The notes under the pieces: generated by a model | Told to the model about the DNA's origin: nothing | Seen by the model: the letters and a program-made list of their open reading frames with translations, nothing else | The model's database searches: none | Position numbers and translations under genes: made by a program | Origin: Prosthecobacter debontii | GTDB lineage: Bacteria > Verrucomicrobiota > Verrucomicrobiia > Verrucomicrobiales > Verrucomicrobiaceae | Direction: 5' to 3' | Assembly: GCA_945860295.1 (NCBI GenBank) | Contig: CAMAQH010000020.1 | Coordinates: forward strand, 1 to 64,000 | Length of the DNA stretch: 64,000 nt | In this document: positions 27,119 through 35,978 of the stretch, piece after piece | How the letters are laid out: each line of letters starts with the position of its first letter | How positions within the stretch are numbered: the stretch's first letter is position 1

Positions 27119-28810
27119 ATGTCCCGCACGCTGTCTTTTTTCATTTTCGCCGTCATGGCGATCTTCTTTGGATGCTTCTTTGCTTACCCGATCTGGATGA
27201 CCGTGCGCGTGGCCTTTGAGACACCGGACCATCATTTCACGCTGGAGTTCATCGGCGAGGTGTTTCAAAACCAGCTCTACCGCGAAGGTCTCTTCAATTC
27301 CTTCACCATCGCCTTCTGGACCACGCTCGGCTGTCTTTTCATCGCGCTGCCGCTGGCGGTGTTGTTTGTGCGCTTTGAGTTTCCTGGCAAGACGCTGCTG
27401 AACAGTCTCGTGCTCACACCGATGGTACTGCCGCCCTTTGTCGGAGCCATCGGCATCAAAGCCATGCTCGGGCAGGCAGGCGCGCTGAATTCACTGCTCA
27501 TGAACCTGGGGCTGATGAGCCGCCAGCATCCTGTGGACTGGCTGGGTGATGGGCAGATGCCCGGCATCGTGATCATGGAGGTGCTGCACCTGTATCCGAT
27601 CCTTTATCTCAATGTCGCCGCTTCATTGGCGAATCTCGATCCCGCACTAGAGGAGGCCGCTGCCAATCTCGGCTGCCCGGCGTGGAAACGCTTCTGGCGC
27701 ATCACCTTGCCACTGATCATGCCAGGCATTTTTGCGGGTGGTACCATCGTCTTCATCTGGGCTTTCACGGAACTCGGCGTGCCGCTAGTGTTCGACTTTG
27801 ATCGTGTCACCGCCGTGCAGATCTTCCGCTCTCTCAATGACCTGAGTGACAACCCCTTTCCGTATGCGCTGGTCGTGGTCATGCTGACTTTCAGCACGCT
27901 GCTTTACACCTTGAGCAAAGTCCTCTTTGGTCGCAGCAGCGCCACGGGCGGTGGCAGGGCGACGATGGCGCGCGAAACGATTCGTCTGCCGCTCGGCGCT
28001 GGCTTGCTTTGCACCGGCTTCTTTACGCTGGTCACCTTCCTCGCGGTGATTCCGCACCTCGGTGTCGTGCTGCTCAGTTTCGCACGCGACTGGTATGGCA
28101 CCGTGTTGCCGCATGAGTTCACGCTCGATCATTATCACGCTGCGCTCGGTCATGAACTCACGCTCAGTTCCATCGCCAACAGCCTCAAATATTCCGGCAT
28201 CGCGCTCGTGCTCGCCCTGCTGCTCGGCATCGGCGTTGCCTATGTGAATGTGCGAACCAAGCTCTGGGGCCGTCAGCTTCTTGATGCGATGGCGATGCTG
28301 CCGCTCGCTGTGCCGGGCGTTGTCGTGGCCTTTGGGTATCTCGCCATGACACGTCCCGGCCAGCCTTTCGACTGGCTCATTCTTGGTGAAGATCCGGTTC
28401 TCATTCTCGTCATCGCCTATGCCGTGCGTCGTTTGCCGTATGTCGTGCGCTCCGCCTCCGCAGGCTTTCAGCAGGTCAGTCCCACGCTAGAAGAGGCCGC
28501 GCAAAGTCTCGGCGCATCCCCCGAGCGCGCGCTGTGGCGTGTCACCCTGCCACTTATCGCCCCCAATTTGCTCGCCGGTGGCCTACTCGCCTTTGCCTTC
28601 TCCATGCTGGAGGTGAGTGATTCCATGATCCTCGCCCAGCAGGCCGCGCATTTCCCGATCACGAAGGCGATTTACTCGCTCATCATGTCCCTCGGCAACG
28701 GTCCCCAGCTCGCCTCAGCCCTCGGTGTCTGGGCCATGATTTTCCTCACCGTGACGATCGTGGGAGCGAGCTTGCTGCTGGGGAAAAAGCTCGGTGCGTT
28801 GTTTCGGTAA
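27119..28810 (+). CDS. Iron(III)-type ABC transporter permease, fused two-domain
   Basis: The 563-residue membrane protein is a tandem of two binding-protein-dependent permease domains, as in FbpB/SfuB/AfuB iron uptake permeases. Each half carries the ATPase-contact EAA loop: EEAAANLGCPAWKRFWRITL near residue 178 and EEAAQSLGASPERALWRVTL near residue 460. About twelve membrane segments are visible, starting with LSFFIFAVMAIFFGCFFAY. No substrate-binding protein or ATPase gene is adjacent: upstream is gmd, divergent, and downstream is the MFS unit, convergent. The partners must be encoded elsewhere. Iron is the likely but unproven substrate. The stop codon abuts the stop of the convergent small gene. 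Confidence 0.85.
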   Translation: MSRTLSFFIFAVMAIFFGCFFAYPIWMTVRVAFETPDHHFTLEFIGEVFQNQLYREGLFNSFTIAFWTTLGCLFIALPLAVLFVRFEFPGKTLLNSLVLTPMVLPPFVGAIGIKAMLGQAGALNSLLMNLGLMSRQHPVDWLGDGQMPGIVIMEVLHLYPILYLNVAASLANLDPALEEAAANLGCPAWKRFWRITLPLIMPGIFAGGTIVFIWAFTELGVPLVFDFDRVTAVQIFRSLNDLSDNPFPYALVVVMLTFSTLLYTLSKVLFGRSSATGGGRATMARETIRLPLGAGLLCTGFFTLVTFLAVIPHLGVVLLSFARDWYGTVLPHEFTLDHYHAALGHELTLSSIANSLKYSGIALVLALLLGIGVAYVNVRTKLWGRQLLDAMAMLPLAVPGVVVAFGYLAMTRPGQPFDWLILGEDPVLILVIAYAVRRLPYVVRSASAGFQQVSPTLEEAAQSLGASPERALWRVTLPLIAPNLLAGGLLAFAFSMLEVSDSMILAQQAAHFPITKAIYSLIMSLGNGPQLASALGVWAMIFLTVTIVGASLLLGKKLGALFR

Positions 28811-28933
28811 TCACTTCTTCACTTCCGCAGCACCGCTGAAGAGAGGCTGTGATTTCTTCACGGATTGAAACACGCCCCAGCCGAGCGGCACGATGATCCA
28901 GGTCCAGGCGATGAGCAGGGTGATGGCTTTCAT
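28811..28933 (-). CDS. MFS transporter small subunit (40 residues)
   Basis: A 40-residue frame too short for the ORF track begins 6 bases after the MFS gene stop. The product has one membrane segment starting MKAITLLIAWTWIIVPLGWG and continues FQSVKKSQPLF before a charged tail. This closely matches the small proteins that accompany oxalate/formate-type MFS carriers and are annotated as MFS transporter small subunit (pattern W.w...PL.WG..qs..ks..LF). It is presumably translated with, and bound to, the carrier. The role in transport or stability is not established. Confidence 0.75.
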   Translation of the reverse strand: MKAITLLIAWTWIIVPLGWGVFQSVKKSQPLFSGAAEVKK

Positions 28934-28939
28934 GGCAGA

Positions 28940-30283
28940 TCAGGCTTTGGCGGTTTCTTTGAGGTGATACTTGGAGTCCACAGGACGCACGAGAAGGTTG
29001 GCGATCAGGCCCACCGTCAGCAGGCCGACCATGAGGTGGAAGATGGAATTGTAGGCCTGCTCAGGCGGCATGACCTTTTTGTTCGCGACCGACAAACGGT
29101 CCACGAGCTGCGGTCCGATGATCGCCGCCATCGACCAGGCGGTGATGAGGCGACCGTGAATCGCTCCCACCTGATAGCTGCCGAACAAATCACGCAGATA
29201 CGCCGGGATCGTGGCGAAACCGCCGCCATACATTGTCAGGATCAATCCGGTGGCGATGACGAACAGCGTGACGCTGCCATGTCCCTGCGTCCACGGCACG
29301 CTCGCATACAGCGCGGCACCGGCGATGAAGTAAATGCAGTAGATGCCTTTGCGGCCCACGATGTCTGACATGGATGACCAGAAGAAGCGGCCCCCGAGAT
29401 TGCAAAGCGAAAGCAGGCCCACATAGCCCGCCGCTGCCGCTGGCGTGACTTTGAACATGTCCTGAATCATAGGCGAGGCCTGTCCGAGAATGCCGATGCC
29501 CGCGCTTACATTCATGCACAGCACCACCCACAGCATCCAGAATTGCGGCGTCTTCCACGCGGTATCCACGGCCACATTGGCATTGGTGACGAGCTTGGCG
29601 GTGTGCTCCTTGGCAACCCAGCCCTCTGGCGTCCAACCCTCCGGCGGCACGCGCACGATCAGCGCGCCAAAGAGCATCGAGATCGCATACAGACCCGCCA
29701 TCACCAGCATCGCCTCACTCGCGCCCACCGAGGTCGCAGAAGCAAAGCGCTTCATCAGTTCTTCTGCCAGCGGCCCGCCGATCAGCGCCCCGCCGCCGAA
29801 ACCCATGATCGCCATCCCCGTCGCCATACCAGGGCGGTCCGGGAACCATTTCATCAGCGTGGACACCGGCGAAATGTAGCCCAGTCCCAGTCCGATGCCG
29901 CCGATCAAGCCATAGCCCGCATACAGCAGCCAGAGTTGATGGTATTTCACCGACAACGACGCCAGCACCAATCCGGTGCAGAAGCAGATCATGCTCGCCA
30001 CCATCGTCTTGCGCGGCCCGCTGCGCTCCACCCATTTGCCAAACACGGCGGCAGAGAGCCCAAGAAGCGCCAGTGCAATGGAGTAAGCCACGCCCACATC
30101 CGCCTCCGTCCAGTCCAGTGCTCCAGGTGCCGTGATGCCCAGCGCTTTTGCCAACGGCTTCTTAAACACACTGAATCCATACACCTGGCCGATGCACATG
30201 TGGACGGCGATGGCGGCTGGCGGAACCAGCCAGCGGCTGAATCCTGGTTTCGCGACGGTGGCTTCAAGGGAAAGAAAACTCAT
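28940..30283 (-). CDS. OFA-family MFS transporter (oxalate/formate antiporter-like)
   Basis: Starting at the ATG at 30283 the product is 447 residues; the ORF track start at 30385 adds a polar leader without membrane character. Twelve membrane segments are visible. Family features are the first-helix motif MCIGQVYGFSVFKKPL, the MFS loop FGKWVERSGPRKTM, and GLGLGYISPVSTLMKWFPDRPGMATGMAIMGFGGG, the OFA hallmark. The family exchanges small carboxylates such as oxalate and formate; the substrate here is unknown. The 40-residue small subunit gene follows after 6 bases, a pairing seen elsewhere with this family. The 287 bases upstream hold no gene. Confidence 0.85.
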   Translation of the reverse strand: MSFLSLEATVAKPGFSRWLVPPAAIAVHMCIGQVYGFSVFKKPLAKALGITAPGALDWTEADVGVAYSIALALLGLSAAVFGKWVERSGPRKTMVASMICFCTGLVLASLSVKYHQLWLLYAGYGLIGGIGLGLGYISPVSTLMKWFPDRPGMATGMAIMGFGGGALIGGPLAEELMKRFASATSVGASEAMLVMAGLYAISMLFGALIVRVPPEGWTPEGWVAKEHTAKLVTNANVAVDTAWKTPQFWMLWVVLCMNVSAGIGILGQASPMIQDMFKVTPAAAAGYVGLLSLCNLGGRFFWSSMSDIVGRKGIYCIYFIAGAALYASVPWTQGHGSVTLFVIATGLILTMYGGGFATIPAYLRDLFGSYQVGAIHGRLITAWSMAAIIGPQLVDRLSVANKKVMPPEQAYNSIFHLMVGLLTVGLIANLLVRPVDSKYHLKETAKA

Positions 30284-30570
30284 GGTGTGGAAGAACGCCG
30301 TTCTAGCGTTTTGCCTCACAGCCAAACAAGACAATTCATCCGCAGGGGAGAAGAATTGCCATATTTGATGTGGCTTTTGATCCACGTTTTAGCTTGTATT
30401 TCAGCCGCTCACAGGCAACTCAATGTTTCGCTTTAGGGCAAGTAGTCAGGATGTGATTAACGGCGAATTTAGATCGATTCTCAAAATGTCTGTCCGATTC
30501 AGTCTTTGTTAAGAGAGTGAGGTATAAGGGGAGTAAATGACAATTTTTTCGAGGACTGGTCTAGGTGCAA

Positions 30571-32748
30571 TTAGGACGCAAGACCATGATCTGCCAGTGC
30601 TTTCAACATGTCTTCGACTGCCTTCTCAGAGGTATCACAGCGTTGAGCAATCTCGGCTACACTGTTGATGCCGTCGATTAAGTAGAGAATGTTGAAAAAT
30701 GCACGGTAGCTTTCCGGGTCAGATGCGAAGTCTAAATGCAGGCCGTAGCGGGAACAAAAAATCTCGCCTTTAAAATGATTCAAAGGAACACGACTCGAAA
30801 GCTGAGCAACTTTAACTGAAATGGGAGCCAATGGAACCTGAAATAAAGAATACTCCTCCAACGCTTCTATCATGTGAAGCACGAGTTTGGTGCTGTCCAC
30901 CATGTGAGGCCAAGAAACCTTATCAGGCGTGTCATCGCTGGAGTGATACTCAGCGTAAGGATAGATTCCAGCAAACTTATCCTTGAGTACACGAGAGAGT
31001 GAGAGCATGGGCACTCGCACGCCAGGAGCATTGAATTGTCGCTCATCGTTTCCAACTACAGTTCGAAAGGCACCAGTCCATTCATCTGGATCATGCTGGG
31101 AAAGAGCTTTGGCAAAACAGCGGTCAATAAGAGTATCGCCATCAAAGGACATCTGCAAGGCCGGCGGATTTGGCAGACTCAGCATTTCCAGAAATAGACC
31201 ACCTTTCATCTGAGGAATTAGATGCTCATTCTGACTCAGCCATGCCAATGAACCGATGGTTTCCGGTAGAATGAGAAATCGGTAGCTATAGCGTAACCCA
31301 TGACGCTTCTTCAGTTCTCTCATGACGTTGATGCCGACCACCACTCCGCTGAGATCATCTGCCACCTGACCTGGATGGCAGAGATGCGCACATAGTACTA
31401 TGCAGTCATCACTCTGCCCTTGGACAAAAACTTCACCGACCTTCAATTCACCAAAACTGAACTCGCTGCGGATGCGCACTCGGTAATCGGCGTCAGGCAG
31501 TGAGTCTCTCAGTGCACTCGGACAGCAGAGGCCCCAATCGCGATCATAGTATTTGAATATGAATGGCGTTGCGTGTGGTAAAAGTGGGTGGACATGCAGA
31601 TGCTTCAATAACTCTTCTCGCGTCACTATTCCCTCAAACGGTAATGAGTAGGAGACCACGTGTAGGAGCTGGTCGGCATAGTCAATCAGTCGGTGTCCGT
31701 CAGTGGTTTCCAGCCACGCTTCGTAACATGTCCATTTCTCCGGCACAAGCCATGTCCAGGCGTGGGTGCCCGTGGGATAGGCATGGATCTGCATGGGCAC
31801 GACTGTGGCTAGTGCATCGAGAGCCGCGTCATAGCCGTCAGAGACGATGTCACGAGGTAAAAACCACAGTGCCTCGATCATGTCCTGCATGCTTGCATCT
31901 GCAGGCAGGCTGACATTGAAGTGCCTTTTTTTGCTAGTGAGGACAGGCACCTTGCCGTGCAGTCCTGCTTGGTTCAAAAAATTGGGCTGCGTGGACAAAG
32001 CGCCTTCGAGCAGTCGCACCATGTCACGGGCACGCATGGCGGTGATAAATCCCCGCCCCACTTGGATTTTCTTCGCAAGACCCGTTTCATAGGCCAAGGC
32101 ATCAAACTGTGTCACGTCCACCCGCGTGTCGGGATTGGTGGGATCTTGGACTGTGAAGATGCTGCCTTTCCTGACGGTCTTTCCCTTCAAAATGAAATCG
32201 CCCACAAACAATTTGTCGTAGCGATAGGGCACGTTCAGGTAGCGTTCGACATAATGGGCGAGTCCTGATATCGCCCACAAATTGACATTGATGACCCAGC
32301 CGTCTGCTTCGACGAATCTTTGCCAAAAACAGCCAGGCGCAAAACTCGCCATAGGCACGTCTTTGGTTAGCTCGTCGGCCCTGGCTCCCAAAGCAGCCAC
32401 TGAAAATATCGGGTCACAGGTTCTAATGACTCCCGACTGCTGTCTGACGAACTCAGACCAGCCTTTGACGGCAGAAGGGGTGTGCTCAGGATCGAAGGCT
32501 TCTCCTTTGGGAAAGCTGTAGGTGTACGTAGGCACGCATAGAGTGCCTGGCTTGCCTAGCACGTCCAAAAAAGCGTCTAGCAGCACTTGGTCGGCGACTT
32601 GTCGGTTGTTGCCTTCTTTGGGGATGCCTAGCAGGCCCAGATTGGTGTAGGACAGCACCACGTCTCCTTCTGTGAGACCTGCACTTCTGAAGGCAGAGAC
32701 CAAGTCAGCCTTTGAGTAATGGAAAGAGGCGGTTGAAAGTACACTCAT
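30571..32748 (-). CDS. Fusion of AAC(3)-type acyltransferase and DUF4910 aminopeptidase-like domain
   Basis: The ATG at 32748 gives 725 residues; the upstream extension overlaps the HAD gene. Residues 1-265 match the AAC(3)/FrbF/YokD acyltransferase fold (GDVVLSYTNLGLLGIP, GTLCVPTYTYSFPKG, VIRTCDPIFSVAALG, then AISGLAHYVERYLNVPYR). The usual His before P..S is Asp here. Residues about 290-725 are a DUF4910/DUF2172 M28-like domain with the zinc-site pattern VLCAHLCHPGQVADDLSG, Glu in PETIGSLAWL, and a winged-helix tail (INSVAEIAQRCDTSEKAVED). It follows the HAD and ACP genes. Unfused homologues sit together in the Campylobacter flagellin-sugar locus, as I recall. A role in acyl transfer from ACP to an amino sugar is inferred. 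It is not likely to be a resistance gene. Confidence 0.8.
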   Translation of the reverse strand: MSVLSTASFHYSKADLVSAFRSAGLTEGDVVLSYTNLGLLGIPKEGNNRQVADQVLLDAFLDVLGKPGTLCVPTYTYSFPKGEAFDPEHTPSAVKGWSEFVRQQSGVIRTCDPIFSVAALGARADELTKDVPMASFAPGCFWQRFVEADGWVINVNLWAISGLAHYVERYLNVPYRYDKLFVGDFILKGKTVRKGSIFTVQDPTNPDTRVDVTQFDALAYETGLAKKIQVGRGFITAMRARDMVRLLEGALSTQPNFLNQAGLHGKVPVLTSKKRHFNVSLPADASMQDMIEALWFLPRDIVSDGYDAALDALATVVPMQIHAYPTGTHAWTWLVPEKWTCYEAWLETTDGHRLIDYADQLLHVVSYSLPFEGIVTREELLKHLHVHPLLPHATPFIFKYYDRDWGLCCPSALRDSLPDADYRVRIRSEFSFGELKVGEVFVQGQSDDCIVLCAHLCHPGQVADDLSGVVVGINVMRELKKRHGLRYSYRFLILPETIGSLAWLSQNEHLIPQMKGGLFLEMLSLPNPPALQMSFDGDTLIDRCFAKALSQHDPDEWTGAFRTVVGNDERQFNAPGVRVPMLSLSRVLKDKFAGIYPYAEYHSSDDTPDKVSWPHMVDSTKLVLHMIEALEEYSLFQVPLAPISVKVAQLSSRVPLNHFKGEIFCSRYGLHLDFASDPESYRAFFNILYLIDGINSVAEIAQRCDTSEKAVEDMLKALADHGLAS

Positions 32749-32776
32749 GGAGATTGCAAAAATTGAGGTTCGTCGA

Positions 32777-34621
32777 TCACCGTTGGTCCACAAGAGTGAT
32801 GGGGCATTGGCGGGTGTCAGTCAGAGTCACGGACAGACTATACTTTCCGTTGGCCTCTTCAAAGCCCAAGCGATCTAGAAAAGCACTGACATAGCCATTC
32901 TTCGGTGTGCGCAGGAAGACGGCCTGAATCTCAATGCAGCCATGTTTTTCAGCACGCTGAAGCAGCTCACGCAAAATGCAGTCTTCAAGGGTTCGGCTAA
33001 AAACGCGGCAACTCATGACCCAATTTTTGATCTCTAGGATTCTGTCATGAACTTCTAGCACGGCACATGAAACCAAGCCATGAGACGCATGGCGATCCTT
33101 CAGCCATACCGCGAGAATGAATGCGCTGCTGGATTGCATGAGGGCATCAAGCTGTGGCTTGTCCCAGGTCTGCCCGTTCCAGTTGAACTGATTGGTCTTT
33201 TTGAAGAGCTGCTCGACACGAGGCAAATCCTGGATCGAGACGTCTCGGATCGCCGCCTGCATCTGAAGGCTGGCCAGGTAAGCGGCGAGCGTATCAGACT
33301 GTGAGATCGCTATGCGCAATTCATCAGCCACCAGCAGTGACTGTGCGCGCCCCAAGTCCTCAGTTGTCAGATCGAGCGGGGCGAATAGATAAAGCTCATC
33401 CACTTGGCGGATAAAGTCGGCAGGGTCGGCATCAAGATGAATCACAGTGACCTCAGGCAGCGCGGCCATCACTTCGGCACACTCTGCCGGGTTGTCATCA
33501 ATGAAGACCAAGCTGTCCAGACCTACATTGAGCCGTTGGGCGATTTTTTTCAGACCCGTGGACTTTACTCCCCAGCCACATTCCCAGGCAGAAAAGTCAG
33601 CAAGTTTCAGTGGGCATTCCGGGTGCTTTTCAAAGGGTTCTTGGGCAATCTCAAGTTCATTCTTGCTGCACACCGCGAGTAGGGTCCCCTGCTGACGCAA
33701 GGTGATGATGTACCGCTGGAATGCGGCATGGGCTTCACCCTTTGCAGAGACGGTTCCGAGTTCAATGCCAGCAAGCCCATCATCGCCGATGACGCCACCC
33801 CAGAGAGTGTTATCCAGATCGCACACCAGCACCTTCCGCGTGCGCCCCAGCAGTGCTCGCCACAATCCGCCGAACAGTAAGCTGTATGAGCCTGTGGCGG
33901 AGGGGTCGAAGCCGTGCTTGCTGTGATGATACCAGCGCGGACTAAGCCAGGTTTTCGCACCCAAGTATTGGGCGGCTAGATTCACATCCAGGACACGGAT
34001 CTGATCCCCTTCGTGCTCCCAGAGCTTCTTGTTTAGCCGCTCGATATATCGCGTCGCTGAGTGCACGTAGCGGCCTTCCTGATGTCCCAGTGACCGCGTC
34101 GCCGGTGTCTCAAAATTGTGCTGAATGATCTGCGCTGAAGAAAACTTTTTGATGCAGTTCCATCGCGTGCGCAGCCCGGCGATCACGGACTCTGCAAGCG
34201 CCTCGATTTCGTCCTCAGAGTCACTAGGTTTTGGCCATTCCCGCACATCCGTCACGCCAGTGGCGACGAGCATAAAGTGGGGTTTAAAGGAGTATAGCGC
34301 GGAGCCTGGGGAGAGTGGCTCCGTCTCAAAGCTGCCGTAGTCACCTTCCTGGATTTCAGCCCATGAGCCTTCTGCCAGCAGATGTGGCAGGATGAGGTCA
34401 GTGATCATTCGTGTCGTGTAAGTGCCGATAACGGCTACTCTCAAAAGACGATCTTCGGTGAACTGGCGCCACGTTTCCTGATGCTCAAGTATCAAGCGTG
34501 TCAGCCGCTGCCACTGCATTGGAGTCAAAGGTTGCAGAACCAAGGCGCGGAGGGCAGCCCAAGCTGTCGGCACTTGTCCGGCTTTTAATGCGGTGCTGAA
34601 AATTTCCAGACTAATCTTCAT
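32777..34621 (-). CDS. FkbH-type HAD-IIIC protein (glyceryl-ACP loading)
   Basis: FkbH proteins dephosphorylate 1,3-bisphosphoglycerate and load the glyceryl group onto an acyl carrier protein. The 614-residue product has an N-terminal SGNH-like region (LLRVAVIGTYTTRMITDLIL) and a HAD core at about 268-400 with the nucleophile motif VCDLDNTLWGGVIGDDG. Later HAD motifs are LLAVCSKNE and LVFIDDNPAECAEV. A C-terminal GNAT-like FkbH domain contains KKTNQFNWNGQTW and WVMSCRVFSRTLED. The start overlaps the end of the ACP gene by 11 bases, tying the two products. The next gene, the AAC(3)/DUF4910 fusion, begins 28 bases later. Confidence 0.88.
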   Translation of the reverse strand: MKISLEIFSTALKAGQVPTAWAALRALVLQPLTPMQWQRLTRLILEHQETWRQFTEDRLLRVAVIGTYTTRMITDLILPHLLAEGSWAEIQEGDYGSFETEPLSPGSALYSFKPHFMLVATGVTDVREWPKPSDSEDEIEALAESVIAGLRTRWNCIKKFSSAQIIQHNFETPATRSLGHQEGRYVHSATRYIERLNKKLWEHEGDQIRVLDVNLAAQYLGAKTWLSPRWYHHSKHGFDPSATGSYSLLFGGLWRALLGRTRKVLVCDLDNTLWGGVIGDDGLAGIELGTVSAKGEAHAAFQRYIITLRQQGTLLAVCSKNELEIAQEPFEKHPECPLKLADFSAWECGWGVKSTGLKKIAQRLNVGLDSLVFIDDNPAECAEVMAALPEVTVIHLDADPADFIRQVDELYLFAPLDLTTEDLGRAQSLLVADELRIAISQSDTLAAYLASLQMQAAIRDVSIQDLPRVEQLFKKTNQFNWNGQTWDKPQLDALMQSSSAFILAVWLKDRHASHGLVSCAVLEVHDRILEIKNWVMSCRVFSRTLEDCILRELLQRAEKHGCIEIQAVFLRTPKNGYVSAFLDRLGFEEANGKYSLSVTLTDTRQCPITLVDQR

Positions 34622-34874
34622 TGACGACAGCCTTTTGCTGAAGCTTGCCCTGCAACAGTGAGATCAGGTCTGCTACTTTGCCCATGCGGCCTATTTCATC
34701 AGTCGAAAACTGGATTTTGTAGGAGTCCTCAAGGCCCATGATCAGATTGATGTGCGCAAAGGAATCCCAGCCTTCGACATCCGACGCTGTCATGGCTTCG
34801 GTGATCATAAGCTCCGGCTGGCCGAGCACTTCACGAAGGATGGATATTACCTTGTCTAGCAGATCATTGTTCAT
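34611..34874 (-). CDS. Acyl carrier protein (FkbH-linked)
   Basis: The 87-residue product (ATG at 34874, MNNDLLDKVISILREV) has the four-helix ACP pattern. The phosphopantetheine serine lies in DVEGWDSFAHINLI, the variant typical of ACPs next to FkbH proteins, and helix III follows (LEDSYKIQFSTDEIGRMGKVADLISLL). The longer ORF start at 34916 adds residues with no ACP counterpart. It is the first gene of a minus unit with the FkbH gene (11-base overlap) and the acyltransferase fusion. It probably carries a glyceryl or related acyl unit rather than fatty acids. Confidence 0.9.
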   Translation of the reverse strand: MNNDLLDKVISILREVLGQPELMITEAMTASDVEGWDSFAHINLIMGLEDSYKIQFSTDEIGRMGKVADLISLLQGKLQQKAVVNED

Positions 34875-35006
34875 GCGGATGAATTCATTGGAGAGAACCG
34901 CCTGCATTGTCAACACAGGCTTTCCGCATCCAGTTTATTGTATGCAGATTTTGTTTGCCAGCCGTTGTTGAAGAGTGCTTGTAGTGTCCCTCCCAATCAC
35001 TTTTTG

Positions 35007-35963
35007 ATGAACCTGCCTGACACTTCCTCCCCCACTCCCTCGGCGGTTAGCCGGGGTGAGACCGCCGTTAAAAATCTCATCCACATCGTGGCGAAAGCGA
35101 ACCAGGTTCACGCTAAAAAGCTGGAGCGGTTCCTGATGCCGCTCGGAGCTGACTACTTTGCCTTTGCGGGTGCTTTCATCGACCGTGTCTCGGCGCACTT
35201 GGTCGAGCAGGGGCGCACGCTCGATTTCGCGGTGGAGTGCTACCTGAAAATGATCGCTGATGTCACCAGTGAGCACGTGAGATTTCTGCGCACCGGGCGC
35301 TATACGAGCACGTCTTTTGATGAGGTGAATAAGCGCGTCTATGGCAACCCAGAAGTCATGAGCTACTACATGCATGGGCTGCTGCTCAGTCAGGTGCTTT
35401 GGGCGCATCACTACAAGATGATGCTCTTCTTTGAGGCTGGGCTCGCGCGCCGTAGCGGAGCTGTGAAAAGCTACATGGAGGTCGGTGGTGGGCATGGCCT
35501 ATTCCTTGCAGAGGCGATGCGTCTCATTCCAAAGGGCGAATCCTTTACCATGGTCGATATCAGTCCCGCGTCTCTCCAGATGGCCCAGGAATTTGTCCCT
35601 GCTGATGGCAGGCTGACATTCACTTTGGCAGATGTCTTTTCTCATGAAGTCGAGTCCAAGGTGGATTTCATCACCATGGGTGAGGTCATGGAACATGTGG
35701 AAGATCCGGTGAAACTGCTGGCACGTTTGCGGCACTTCCTGAAAGACACGGGGCGCGTCTTCATCACCACGCCCACTGACTCGCCTGCCATTGACCACAT
35801 TTTTCATTTTAAGAGTGCCGATCACATCCGCCAGATCATCGATGAGGCGGGCTTTGCTGTGGATGAAGAACTCGGCCTCTGGGCGGAGGATATGCCGCCT
35901 GAACTCCTGGCGAAATATAAAGTCACACTGCTCTACGGAGCCTTCTTGAAATCCAAAGCCTAG
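35007..35963 (+). CDS. Class I SAM-dependent methyltransferase
   Basis: The ATG at 35007 gives 318 residues (MNLPDTSSPTPSAVSRGE). The SAM site is YMEVGGGHGLFLAEAM near residue 160, the acidic motif II is FTMVDISPAS, and motif IV is FITMGEVMEHVEDPVKLLARL. The N-terminal helical part (about 20-150) is unlike common sugar methyltransferases. It is divergent from the ACP gene across 132 bases. With FkbH and ACP beside it, an O-methyltransferase acting on the glyceryl group is a reasonable guess. The VOC gene follows 15 bases later. Confidence 0.75.
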   Translation: MNLPDTSSPTPSAVSRGETAVKNLIHIVAKANQVHAKKLERFLMPLGADYFAFAGAFIDRVSAHLVEQGRTLDFAVECYLKMIADVTSEHVRFLRTGRYTSTSFDEVNKRVYGNPEVMSYYMHGLLLSQVLWAHHYKMMLFFEAGLARRSGAVKSYMEVGGGHGLFLAEAMRLIPKGESFTMVDISPASLQMAQEFVPADGRLTFTLADVFSHEVESKVDFITMGEVMEHVEDPVKLLARLRHFLKDTGRVFITTPTDSPAIDHIFHFKSADHIRQIIDEAGFAVDEELGLWAEDMPPELLAKYKVTLLYGAFLKSKA

Positions 35964-35978
35964 TCAGGAGTTTCAATC

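Noticed and set aside
29543-30436. 297-residue plus ORF
   Set aside because: Arg/His-rich shadow antisense to the MFS carrier gene.
30571-32748. Aminoglycoside resistance gene (AAC(3))
   Set aside because: The AAC(3)-like domain is fused to DUF4910 and sits in a sugar cluster beside an ACP; the usual His is changed, so resistance is an unlikely role.
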